Positions 17,890 to 27,009 of a DNA stretch of 59,744 nt are shown here, piece after piece. The position numbers and the translations under genes were made by a program. Each line of letters starts with the position of its first letter. Within the stretch, counting starts at the first letter, position 1. The stretch is from Thraustochytrium sp. TN22 (Eukaryota; Sar; Bigyra; Thraustochytrida; Thraustochytriidae): contig JABLUY010000222.1 in the NCBI GenBank assembly GCA_013306675.1, forward strand, positions 1 to 59,744, written 5' to 3'. Under the pieces are notes generated by a model. It was not told where the DNA came from. It made no database searches and saw nothing but the letters and a program-made list of their open reading frames with translations.

Positions 17890-19226
17890 CTTCTTTTCCT
17901 CGCTCGCTTTTCGCTCGCACCGTTTGCAGTCTGTCTGTTGCTGCTTCGAGTCCTGCAAGTGGCACAGTCACCAAGCAAGAAAGAGCAGCCAACTTGAAAG
18001 CAGCCACACGCGACGGCCTGAGCCTTCAGCCTTGCTCGGCCTTGGAGCTCTCAGGCTCTCCCTCTCGCCCCAGCTCTAGGCCTATCAAGATGGCGTACCT
18101 GTGGCTGATGCTGGCACTCTCATTTCTGCGAAGCTCGTACATGCATGGCATGCCCACCGCATTGCCCGGGTCAAGCCCGACCTCCTCAATAAGTCTCGGC
18201 GGCGTTGCGTCTGCTGCCACTGGCAGTGCCGCCAGTGCCGCGTCCTCGTCCTCGTCCTCGAAGTTTGAGTCCTCGACTCCGTTCTGCTCTCTGTCCTGGC
18301 TGCAAACAGCAGTGCGTGGACGCGCGTGACGCGCGTGGACTCCAACTCCAAGGTTCCTTCGCCGTCACCGCTGGCCGCTTGCTTGCCGTGGCAATGGTGG
18401 CATCATCAAGATGGCAGGCGGAGCTTCCTCTACGGCATCATCACCGGCATCCACCAGCACCACGCTGGCACTGCAGTGCATGATGCCAGCTCGCTGGCCT
18501 CGCTGCTACGTCATCAGCTGCGTGGCGACGGCCGCCCCTGCGCAGCCGCCCTGCTCGCCTCCCTCATCTCCCGCTGGCCGCTGGACTTTGTGCCTCGGTC
18601 GGCGACGCCGGCCGGCGCCGGCGCGCCGACGCCGCCCCTCGCCCGACGCTCTCGCCGGCTGGCCGGCTGGCCAAATGCCGCGCCTCGTCGCCGCGCTCTC
18701 GCGCCGCGCGCCGCCGCGGGCGCGGGCGCCGCGCCCATCGCGACGACGGCCGCGGCGTCGTCGTCGTGCTCCGTTTGGCCGGGTCGGCGCCGCGTGCGCC
18801 CTGAGCGCGCCCGCGCCGGCGCCGCGGCTTGCTTGCTGCTGTTTCCCGGCGGTTCTTTCCACTTGCGGCGGGCGCGGCCAGTGGCGGTGGGCCACTTGCG
18901 CGGCGGCAGCGGCACTTGCGCGCGGCGGCGGCGGAGGGCGCAAATCAATCGCGGCGTGAACCAAATCAAATCAACGCTAGCAAATCAAATCAGATCAGGT
19001 CCGCCGAGCTGAGCAGGCGGCCGGCCAGCGAGCGTGGATCGGCGCGCGGCTTCGCTCCGCTCCGCTTCGCTTCGCTCCTCGCGCGGCGGCGGCGCGGGCT
19101 GCGGCGCGGCGGCGGCAGGAGCGAGGGGAGGCCGTTCGTTCGCGGGATCGCAGGCTTCGGCGCCTGGCGGCGGCAGACGGGTTTTTGGATAAAGTTAGTT
19201 GGCGGCGGCGAGCGACGCGCGGGAGG
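17890..19226. promoter_or_regulatory. Divergent intergenic region, reductase-like gene / DLD
   Basis: This 1.3-kb spacer separates two divergent mitochondrial-type genes and must hold both promoters. Three copies of CACTTGCG occur at about 18860, 18893 and 18913, 310-370 bp before the DLD start. The same octamer recurs three times in the golgin promoter region. Function as a regulatory site is inference. No gene is supported; the open frames are arginine/alanine-rich and featureless. Confidence 0.35.
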
Positions 19227-20738
19227 ATGCTGGCGGCGGTGCGCGGCGCGCGCGCGGCGGCGGCGCGCGGCGGCGTGGCGCGCGCGGTGGCGCCCCGCGG
19301 CGCGCGGCTGCTGAGCGCGGCGAGCGACGAGGAGTACGATGTGGTCTTCGTGGGCGGCGGCCCCGGCGGCTACTTCGGCGCCATCAAGGCGTCGCAGCTG
19401 GGCCTCAAGACGGCGTGCGTGGAGGGCCGCGGCAAGCTGGGCGGCACCTGCCTGAACGTGGGCTGCATCCCGTCCAAGGCGCTGCTGGAGTCCTCGCACC
19501 ACTACCACATGGCCAAGCACGACTTCGCCGAGCACGGCGTCGAGGTGAGCGACGTCAAGATGAACCTGGACAAGCTCATGGAGAAGAAGCGCGAGGTGGT
19601 GGAGGGCCTCACCGGCGGCATCGCCGGCCTCTTCAAGAAGTACAAGACCGAGTGGGTCAAGGGCTGGGGCAAGGTCATCAGCGCCAACGAGGTCTCGGTC
19701 GCCCTCGAGGACGGCGGCAACCGCACCATCAAGGCCAAGAACATCGTCATCGCCACCGGCTCGGAGCCCGCGCCCCTGCCGCCCGCGCCCGTGGACAACG
19801 ACAAGAAGCGCATCGTGGACTCGACCGGCTGCCTCGAGCTCGAGTCCGTGCCCAACAAGATGGTCGTCATCGGCGGCGGCGTCATCGGCCTCGAGATGGC
19901 CTCGGTCTGGTCGCGCCTCGGCGCCGAGGTGACCGTGGTCGAGTTCCTCGACACCATCTGCCCCGGCATGGACGCCGAGCTCATCAAGACCTTCCAGCGC
20001 ACGCTCAGCAAGCAGGGCATCAAGTTCAAGCTCAAGACCAAGGTCACCTCCACGGACGTCTCCGACTCGGGCGTCAAGGTCACCATGGAGCCCAGCAAGG
20101 GCGGCGACGCCGAGACCCTCGACGCCGACGTCGTGCTCGTCGCCACCGGCCGCCGCCCCTACACCAAGGGCCTCGGCCTCGAGGACCTCGGCATCGCCAT
20201 GGACAAGCAGGGCCGCGTCGAGGTTGACGAGCACTTCCGCACCAACATCCCCAGCATCTACGCCGGCGGCGACGTCATCAAGGGCCCCATGCTGGCCCAC
20301 AAGGCCGAGCACGACTGCGCCGCCATCGCCGAGATCCTCTCTGGCAAGTCCGGCCACGTCAACTACGACACCGTGCCCGGTGTCATCTACACCTTCCCCG
20401 AGGTCGCCGTCGTCGGCGCCACCGAGGAGCAGCTCAAGGAGCGCGGCATCGCCTACAAGAAGGGCAAGTTCAACTACATGGCCAACTCCCGCGCCCGCGC
20501 CATCCGCCAGACCGACGGCTTCGTCAAGTTCCTCGCTGACAAGGAGACCGACCGCCTTCTTGGCGCCCACATCATCGGCCCCAACGCCGGCGAGGCCATC
20601 GCCGAGGCCGTCATCGCCCTCGAGTACGGCGCCTCCTCGGAGGATCTCGCCCGTGTCTGCCACCCGCACCCGTGCCTCTCCGAGGCCATTGGCGAGACCG
20701 CCATGGCCACTGCCTTTGGCCAGCCCATCCACTCTTAA
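19227..20738 (+). CDS. DLD: Dihydrolipoamide dehydrogenase, mitochondrial
   Basis: E3 component shared by pyruvate, 2-oxoglutarate and branched-chain 2-oxoacid dehydrogenases and the glycine cleavage system; it reoxidises dihydrolipoyl groups with NAD+. The 503-aa product has an Arg/Ala-rich mitochondrial presequence (about 1-32), the FAD-binding GGGPGGY at 43-49, and the redox disulfide in GGTCLNVGC (Cys75 and Cys80). It also has the NAD-binding GGGVIGLE, the second FAD motif IYAGGD, and the C-terminal dimerisation domain with the catalytic HPHPCLSE. Length and order match the family fully. ATG 19227 is chosen over an in-frame TTG at 19185. Confidence 0.97.
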   Translation: MLAAVRGARAAAARGGVARAVAPRGARLLSAASDEEYDVVFVGGGPGGYFGAIKASQLGLKTACVEGRGKLGGTCLNVGCIPSKALLESSHHYHMAKHDFAEHGVEVSDVKMNLDKLMEKKREVVEGLTGGIAGLFKKYKTEWVKGWGKVISANEVSVALEDGGNRTIKAKNIVIATGSEPAPLPPAPVDNDKKRIVDSTGCLELESVPNKMVVIGGGVIGLEMASVWSRLGAEVTVVEFLDTICPGMDAELIKTFQRTLSKQGIKFKLKTKVTSTDVSDSGVKVTMEPSKGGDAETLDADVVLVATGRRPYTKGLGLEDLGIAMDKQGRVEVDEHFRTNIPSIYAGGDVIKGPMLAHKAEHDCAAIAEILSGKSGHVNYDTVPGVIYTFPEVAVVGATEEQLKERGIAYKKGKFNYMANSRARAIRQTDGFVKFLADKETDRLLGAHIIGPNAGEAIAEAVIALEYGASSEDLARVCHPHPCLSEAIGETAMATAFGQPIHS

Positions 20739-20869
20739 ATTTGAAGAGAAGCTACATGCAACAAGCCAGAAGAAGTCGGCTTGGAGTGCTTGGCCACGCT
20801 GGCCCTGCCCTGCCCTGCTCCTTTCTGGAGAGTCAGACTACGTCAGCTTTAGCGAAGAAGAAGAAGAAG

Positions 20870-21430
20870 AAGAAGAGAAGACAAAGACATCTTGCAAGCT
20901 GCACCTGCATGGCCATACCGTAGCAGACCTTGTGAAGAAGAAGAGGAAGACGTCTTGCAAGCTGCACCTGCGCCAACCTGTACAGCATCAGGTTCAATTT
21001 AGCGCAGCAGACCTTGCAAGTTGAGCGAAATTGAAGACGAAGAGAACGTCATCTTGCAAGCTGCACCTGCACCAAGCTGCACGGCATCAGATTTAATTTA
21101 GCGCAGCAGACCTTGCAAGTTGAGCGAAGTTGAAGACGAAGAGAACGTCATCATGCAAGCTGCACCTGCACCAACCTGCACGGCATCAGATTTAATTTAG
21201 CGCAGCAGACCTTGCAAGTTGAGCGAAGTTGAAGACGAAGAGACAGCCATCTTGCAAGCTGCACCTGCACCAACCTGCACGGCATCAGATTTAATTTAGC
21301 GCAGCAGACCTTGCAAGTTGAGCGAAATTGAAGACGAAGAGAACGTCATCTTGCAAGCTGCACCTGCACCAACGCACCAACCAGGCTGTATGGCATCACA
21401 TTCTGGCGCTGCAAACCTTGAAGTTGCGCA
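20870..21430. repeat. 99-bp minisatellite downstream of DLD
   Basis: The block cttgcaagctgcacctg starts at 20891, 20954, 21053, 21152 (with catgcaag), 21251 and 21350. The first interval is 63 bp and the next four are exactly 99 bp. Each full unit contains atttaatttagcgcagcag (or a variant) and gttgaagacgaagagaacgt. Since 99 is divisible by three, frames can run through it, but no protein family is recognisable. Confidence 0.9.
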
Positions 21431-21654
21431 AGCTTGGTTTGTGTTGCTTGCCCTGACGGCGTTCAAGTCCATGGTTGACGGAGGCATTGGGACAGCGCCA
21501 ACGCAAGGATCAGGGAGGCAGAGGAGCGGGAGGAATGCGCACGACAAGCTCATCGAGAGCAAATAAAGCAGCGTGGAGTAAGTGGGCTGGTCACGCCAAT
21601 CATGGGGGTTTACCTCGAATGAGGCCGACGCCGACCGGCAAGCGAGCGTGAAAG

Positions 21655-21755
21655 ATGCTGAGCGTGAAAGATGCTGTTGCTTCGGTGCTCGCCTGGATGA
21701 TGCTGTTGATTCGGTGCTCGCCTGGATGATGCTGTTGATTCGGTGCTCGCCTCGA
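21655..21755. repeat. 29-bp direct repeat, about three copies
   Basis: The string cggtgctcgcctgg or its start recurs at 21683, 21712 and 21741, separated by gatgatgctgttgatt. The array is preceded by two copies of agcgtgaaagatgctg (about 21645-21676). It lies just beyond the stop codon of the large nuclease/transposase gene. Confidence 0.8.
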
Positions 21756-21790
21756 CTCTTGAGAGTTGCGATGATAATGTACACAGTGTT

Positions 21791-24700
21791 TCAGATGAGG
21801 TGGTGCAAGAAGGCTGGCAGATTGGCGCGCTTCTCGCTGTCAGGAGCTGCGGAGCTAGTGTCCAGAAGCGCGAGCCACCGTTCCATCCTCAGGGTATATG
21901 CTGAGCGCAAGAGGTATAAGCTCGCATGACAGACGTCGTATCGGTCGTACATGTCGGTGGTTGTGATCTGGCCCGCACGATCGCGACGTTTGCAGCTGGG
22001 GGCGCCGACAAAGTTAGTGAGCCCGAGAAGGAAATACCATGCATGGTTGGCGCGCTGCATGTTCTGCTTGTTCACACAGTAAGCGAGGAATTTAAAAGCC
22101 TTGATATCCCCAAACCTGTGTTCCACGGAAGCACGCTTGGCCGAGTTCTCCCGGTTCTGGTTCGTCTCATCCGGCAGAAAAGGATCCTTCACCTTGCCAA
22201 ACGCGATCTTGTGTGCTGGCGATGCGACGTTGTTCAAGTTTGGAAGCCGGAGGCCGAGGTTCGACCCGCCCTTGTCGTACAGCAGGCGAAGATGCGGTTT
22301 GAGCTTCCTGAGGCGCTCGGAGGCGACAGCCTCGATGAGACTCGCCTCGCTTGCTCGACCCAGAACGAGTGGGCTTGCGGTGTGCACCATGCCGTTGGGG
22401 AGCGCGAGGATGAGACCGCGCAACGCCGGGCCTCCGACTTTGTCCGAGTAGAGCTCAATGTCAAAGTTGCCGTTGATGTTGGCGCAGGAAAAGTCGCAGC
22501 AGCCGCCCACGCAAAGGATGTCGGTGAGGTCGCCCTCCTTGAATGAGTCCGGATTTACGTCCAAGAGGCACTCTGGGAGATAGTCGAAGCTGGTAAGTAG
22601 CTGTCCCACGACCCCTAGGACAGGGAAGAAGCGCTTGAGACGAGTTTGCACCGGCTTGGGCGACGTAAATCCTTCCAGGGCCGCAAGCGCCGTATTGGTC
22701 AAGCCAAGGCGCATGACCATCATGCAGTAGATAATCGACCGCGGGTTGGCCAGAAAGTCGGGGAATAGCTCCTTCATGACTGCGCGTACGTCGTCGGGAG
22801 ACTCGAGCACGGGCATCTCACCCTTTCCATCGATTCCGTCTTCGAGAACACGCCGCCAGAGCTCCTCCGAGGTTGGATGAAAGACCGAATGGAAGAAGCG
22901 CACGAAGTACTCGCTCGAGGGAAATCCGAGGATGGAGTTGCAGCGCGGATCGCGCTTGATCTCAGGCTTCTTGGCAAGCCAGGCAATGATGTAGCGCTGG
23001 AGCTTACGCAAGACATGCACCTGCAATTCGAACATGGCCTTGGACCACGCAAATGGGCCATCGAGTTGCCGCTGGGCAAAGCCCGCCTCAGCTATAGCGC
23101 CGGCACTAGTATGCGGAGGTTGGCATTGCCGGCGAAGGAACACATCCACCTGTCTCATCAGCTTGGAACCATCGCTGACGGTGCTGTCGAGACTCATCAG
23201 GGCCGCGACTGCATCTTGCGTCTGCCGTGCTAGGCGCGCTCTTTTGCGCGGCCTCTCCTTCTGATGGCTTTGCCGCTCTTGTTGCTCCCCGGGTGTTGGT
23301 ATGATGAGGGCATCTTCATCGTCGGAGTCTACTTCCGGCGACCCACTCCGTTCCGACTCGGTGAGCGCGTCAGCCGAGGCTTTCCAGGCCCGCCTAGAGG
23401 TCTCAGTCTTTCGGCTGTACGAGTCTGTGGTCTGGATTGTGTCAATCAAGCGTCTCACGTCTGGCGGGAAGTGATCGTGGATGACCTTGGCGAAGTCTTC
23501 GGGAGGCAGGTCAGCCGTCCCCCACGCTCCTCGGCAGCGCTGGAGAATTGCAACGAGAAGCACCACCGCAAATTGATGGCTGCAAAGCGAGGTCTGCTGC
23601 CAGCATGTACACCGTGAGTATGGGTAGGGTAGCGGCACCAGCGCGCCCGAGTCCTCACGCATAGCGAATAAGACGACTGCCGCTTGCTGCGTGCTCTTCA
23701 TGCTTGAGTGGCACCGAATGTGCACCACCATGGGTGCTACGTCGTCACGAAAAGCAGGCGGTGCCTCCGTGAACCAGGCTGCCGCGCCTCGTGCAAAGAC
23801 CTTGATCGTGTCGAGCACCAGGTGGCCTCCGAAGATGAGACGCATCCCACGATCCTTCGTCGTTGGGAAACGGGGCGCGAAGTCATCGAGAGCTTGAGCG
23901 TCGATTCTGGCAACGCGATTCTCCGCGAGCTCAACCAGCCCTGCGAGTCCAACTGGAAGAGCGTTCTTCTGCACCACGTATTGGAGAGCGACGGGAGTAT
24001 AGGAATCGAAGGCCAGCAGAGACGGCATGCAGATGCAAAGGTGCCTGGCCTCCCGGCCGTGGATCTCGAAGAACTTCTTCAGGGTGTCTCGCGCCGTCAA
24101 CACAGAGCACGACGAGTCGAGCGGGAATCCGCGCCACGACAAGAAGTTCACAATCTCGCTCTGCGTCCAGGCCGCCAAGGGCTTATTCGCTCCCGAATTC
24201 GCGAGCAGGGCGATGTCCGGAGCCCTTGGAGGATCGAAGCGTTCCGCGTCCGTGGCCCTATGCGAATACGAGTACACTCCCTCGGTGCAGCACTTGAACG
24301 CGTGATCGGTGTCGACCTTCAAGTAGGTGAGGACCTGCGTGGTGCGCGTGACCGCCGTCATGGGCAAAGCGAGGCTCACGTGGCTCAGGCAGACCAGGCG
24401 GCAGCTCCATGGCGAAGCAGGGCCCAGCACCGAGGACGGAGTGGACCGCTGCGGCCGCTGAGGTTCGTCCTGGACCACGCGGACGACCACAGGGTAGGAC
24501 TCGAAGACGACCATGGAGTGGGCGAGCTGTTCGACCAGGAGTGACTCGTCGCTCCAGAGCGGGTCCGGATGTGAACGCTGACCGATGATCTCGCGCCACT
24601 GATCGACGCATTGGGAGAGCAGGTCGTGGCGGCAATCGTAAAAGTCGAGACTGTCACCAACGCTCTCCCCGATTGTGTTGGATACAACTTCCGAGTATAC

Positions 24701-25969
24701 TTGCACGCACTCCGTCAAGGCTTGTTGTGCCGTCCCCCCATCTGGGCCTCCCTTACCCATTTTCACACCGGGGCTCACGTCGTTGCCTAAGAAGGCCGCA
24801 AGAAGGCGGAAGTCCTCATGAGAAAACTTGCTCATGCCGACATTCTGTAGGACGACGTTCGTGATCTTGTACGCTTCGGGCAAGTGCGAGTTCCCACGAT
24901 ACTTGAAGCCGAGCAAGACATGCTCTTTGTCCTTGGCGAGAATGTACAGGTCGGAGTCGAGGCCGACAACGAAGACCTCGCTATCGGGCTCAGCGGCTGC
25001 CAGTACGTCACGAGTGGCCACGGCCTGGGCATCTGCTTCGTAGAGCGAGCCAACGAAAACGAGTCCGTCGGAGCTCCATTCCTGCGTGGCCCGACTGAAG
25101 AACTCGCGGAGAGTGTGCGTGTTCCAGCGCACCGCTTGAGCCTTCTGCGTCTCCGAGATGCCCGCCAGGAGGCCTCGCACGAGCTGGATGGCTGCAGCCT
25201 CGCCGGCCGAAGTCTCCTCCAGTGCCGCCCACCCAGTGTCCCGCAGCGAACTCCAGACCACGCGCGCCCACGTGAACGGCCGAAGCTCCATTGCGCGAAG
25301 CGCTAGGGCGACCCAGGCCTGGTCAGTGAGCGTCTCGCCGCCACCTCCGGACAGGTCGGCCGGCCAGTTCCAGTGATCGTCGAACCAGGTCGGCCCGGTC
25401 TGGCGCTGCTCCTCGACACGGCGTCCGGCCGCTTCGAGCCACGCGTCCAGGACATGCACGCCACCGGCCTCGGCGAGGCAAGCCTCCAGACAGGTCTCCA
25501 GGCCTTTCACGCCAATGTAGTCCTCGCCCCTGGAGCTGGCACATGCCGTCCTGACCATGACGCGAATCTTGTCGACAGCCAGGCGAAGGAGTCTCAACCC
25601 AGACCTCCGCGTGAGGACCGTGGCGACAGCCCAACGACCGAGAGCACGATGCGCAATACGCGCACGGTCCGCCGTCTCCTTCGACTTGGGTGTCCACTTG
25701 TCATTTGCTCCGTCCATGACGATGAACAGCTTCCCGCAGCACTTCTTCAGCTGCCTCACCACGTCCATCAGGCGCCTCACGACAGCAGGAGAGAAGCTAC
25801 CTGGGCTCTGCCACTGCTCGCGCACGGCCTCCGTGCTCTTGCAGGCCTCGAAGGCGGCGCCAAAGTCGAAGACGATGCGCACCTTCTCTCTGGGCTTTGT
25901 CCAGAACGTCGGCAGTGGCGCTACCTGTGCATACTTCCCGATGTACTCCTCGAAGCGCAGAACGCCCAT
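21791..25969 (-). CDS. FEN1/XPG-like nuclease - SWIM - DDE transposase fusion
   Basis: Intact single-frame ORF of 1392 aa from ATG 25969. Residues 1-420 form a 5'-nuclease (FEN1/XPG) domain. It starts with Met-Gly and has Asp35 (VFDFG), Asp86 (VMDG), Glu311 and Asp313 (YEADAQ), Asp338 and Asp340 (GLDSD), and Asp397 in LGNDVSPG followed by a GKGG turn. These match all seven acids of the FEN1 active site. About 225 residues separate the second acid from the third, far more than in FEN1. Residues about 600-635 may be SAP-like. A SWIM zinc finger (CTCW...LCSH) lies at 787-798, and a basic patch, likely nuclear localisation, at about 905-912. Residues about 1050-1325 are a Harbinger/IS5-type DDE domain: helix-turn-helix near 1085-1115, Asp1159, Asp1232 (LLYDKGG) and Glu1283 (VEHRFG). 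It is probably a mobile-element protein; the terminal repeats were not found. The in-frame codons upstream of 25969 look like leader. Confidence 0.85.
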   Translation of the reverse strand: MGVLRFEEYIGKYAQVAPLPTFWTKPREKVRIVFDFGAAFEACKSTEAVREQWQSPGSFSPAVVRRLMDVVRQLKKCCGKLFIVMDGANDKWTPKSKETADRARIAHRALGRWAVATVLTRRSGLRLLRLAVDKIRVMVRTACASSRGEDYIGVKGLETCLEACLAEAGGVHVLDAWLEAAGRRVEEQRQTGPTWFDDHWNWPADLSGGGGETLTDQAWVALALRAMELRPFTWARVVWSSLRDTGWAALEETSAGEAAAIQLVRGLLAGISETQKAQAVRWNTHTLREFFSRATQEWSSDGLVFVGSLYEADAQAVATRDVLAAAEPDSEVFVVGLDSDLYILAKDKEHVLLGFKYRGNSHLPEAYKITNVVLQNVGMSKFSHEDFRLLAAFLGNDVSPGVKMGKGGPDGGTAQQALTECVQVYSEVVSNTIGESVGDSLDFYDCRHDLLSQCVDQWREIIGQRSHPDPLWSDESLLVEQLAHSMVVFESYPVVVRVVQDEPQRPQRSTPSSVLGPASPWSCRLVCLSHVSLALPMTAVTRTTQVLTYLKVDTDHAFKCCTEGVYSYSHRATDAERFDPPRAPDIALLANSGANKPLAAWTQSEIVNFLSWRGFPLDSSCSVLTARDTLKKFFEIHGREARHLCICMPSLLAFDSYTPVALQYVVQKNALPVGLAGLVELAENRVARIDAQALDDFAPRFPTTKDRGMRLIFGGHLVLDTIKVFARGAAAWFTEAPPAFRDDVAPMVVHIRCHSSMKSTQQAAVVLFAMREDSGALVPLPYPYSRCTCWQQTSLCSHQFAVVLLVAILQRCRGAWGTADLPPEDFAKVIHDHFPPDVRRLIDTIQTTDSYSRKTETSRRAWKASADALTESERSGSPEVDSDDEDALIIPTPGEQQERQSHQKERPRKRARLARQTQDAVAALMSLDSTVSDGSKLMRQVDVFLRRQCQPPHTSAGAIAEAGFAQRQLDGPFAWSKAMFELQVHVLRKLQRYIIAWLAKKPEIKRDPRCNSILGFPSSEYFVRFFHSVFHPTSEELWRRVLEDGIDGKGEMPVLESPDDVRAVMKELFPDFLANPRSIIYCMMVMRLGLTNTALAALEGFTSPKPVQTRLKRFFPVLGVVGQLLTSFDYLPECLLDVNPDSFKEGDLTDILCVGGCCDFSCANINGNFDIELYSDKVGGPALRGLILALPNGMVHTASPLVLGRASEASLIEAVASERLRKLKPHLRLLYDKGGSNLGLRLPNLNNVASPAHKIAFGKVKDPFLPDETNQNRENSAKRASVEHRFGDIKAFKFLAYCVNKQNMQRANHAWYFLLGLTNFVGAPSCKRRDRAGQITTTDMYDRYDVCHASLYLLRSAYTLRMERWLALLDTSSAAPDSEKRANLPAFLHHLI

Positions 25970-26004
25970 GGTGGTCGGCTCCGCACGGCCGCCACGCCGC
26001 TCTG

Positions 26005-26064
26005 GGCCCGCTACACGGCGCGCGAACACGGCGCGCCAGAGCGGCCCGCTACACGGCGCGCGAA
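26005..26064. repeat. 38-bp spaced direct repeat before the fusion gene start
   Basis: The 20-bp string ggcccgctacacggcgcgcg occurs at about 26005 and again at about 26043, with a related partial copy (acggcgcgcc) between them. It lies 36-95 bp upstream of the start codon of the large nuclease/transposase gene. It could be a promoter element or a transposase-binding subterminal repeat; both are inference. Confidence 0.5.
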
Positions 26065-26221
26065 AGCGTACTAGGCCTACTACCATCCCTCGCGCTGATC
26101 CGAGGCTCGTGTGTTCATTCATGGGAATATCAAGTCCAAGGTCAGGTCAAAAAGATCATGCTCGTCCTCTAGCTAGCTAGCCTGGCAACAGACAGCAAGC
26201 GCGACCGTGACCACAGAGCTC

Positions 26222-26653
26222 ATGTCGGCCGATGCGTGTGGCAAGAGCGGCTGCGCGGGCGAGCGACTGTCGAGCGAGGCGGTGAGCGCGCGCCTCGCGG
26301 CGCTGTGCCCATCGTGGCAGGTGGCTGCCTCGGGCAAGGCCATCTCGCGCAGCTTCGTCGCCAAGAACTTCGTGCGCGCCGTTGACTGGATCAATGCGGT
26401 TGCGGACCAGGCCGAGGCGGCCAAGCATCATCCGGACTTGCACCTCACGGACTACCGATGCGTCCAGGTTGTGCTCAGCACGCACTCCGCGGGCGGGCTC
26501 ACGGAGGCCGACTTCGACCTTGCCGCCAAGCTGGACGCCTTGCCCATCGAGTACAGCCCCAAGTTTCTGCGCGAGAACCCTAATGTGCGAGCAGGCCGTC
26601 CCGAGCCTACAGCACCACCAGTGCAAGCACCCGCTGACTCTGAGCTCACGTAG
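26222..26653 (+). CDS. PCBD1: Pterin-4a-carbinolamine dehydratase
   Basis: Dehydratase that regenerates quinonoid dihydrobiopterin from the 4a-hydroxy product of aromatic amino acid hydroxylases. The 143-aa product from ATG 26222 carries the family core: a helix with SFVAKNFVRAVDW, then VADQAEAAKHHPDL with the paired active-site histidines, and VVLSTHSAGGLTEADFDLA with the third histidine. The C-terminus is a Pro/Ala-rich tail of about 25 residues beyond the domain. An in-frame GTG at 26207 is rejected as start. The gene is divergent from the large mobile-element ORF, about 250 bp away. Confidence 0.93.
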   Translation: MSADACGKSGCAGERLSSEAVSARLAALCPSWQVAASGKAISRSFVAKNFVRAVDWINAVADQAEAAKHHPDLHLTDYRCVQVVLSTHSAGGLTEADFDLAAKLDALPIEYSPKFLRENPNVRAGRPEPTAPPVQAPADSELT

Positions 26654-27009
26654 AGCCAGGCTAGCTATGGGTAGAGCTTGATTGAGATCGAGGTATGGCG
26701 CCTGTCCCGCGCGTACCACACCACGAGAGCAAAGAAGCAACCGCTGAGCGACTCCCAGCTCCCAAACCGCACGGCCCCGCCAGCTCGCCCATGGCTGGAC
26801 CAAGTCCAGCTTACGCAAAAGACGCAAGCCTCAGCCTGCCACAGCAGAACGAAATTGAAAATGACTTTTGGGGGCGACCAAATAGCTGCAAACAAACGTT
26901 GCAACATGGCACTTGCCAACATGTGGATTGAAAGCACGAGACAAACCCCATGCTACTCCAATGGTTTCGGGGATCTTGACCTTCTTGAGGGTGCCCGATG
27001 GAGGGCAGA
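26654..27009. other. Spacer with duplicated gene tail
   Basis: Convergent 3' flanks of the dehydratase and the first cysteine-rich gene. At about 26960-26990 there is a partial second copy of the last codons of the cysteine-rich gene: the string encoding KKVK(V/I)P recurs about 50 bp beyond the stop. Nothing else is supported. Confidence 0.6.

Noticed and set aside
18990-20732. 580-codon minus frame opposite DLD
   Set aside because: Antisense shadow of the DLD gene with Gly/Asp/Val-rich low-complexity translation.
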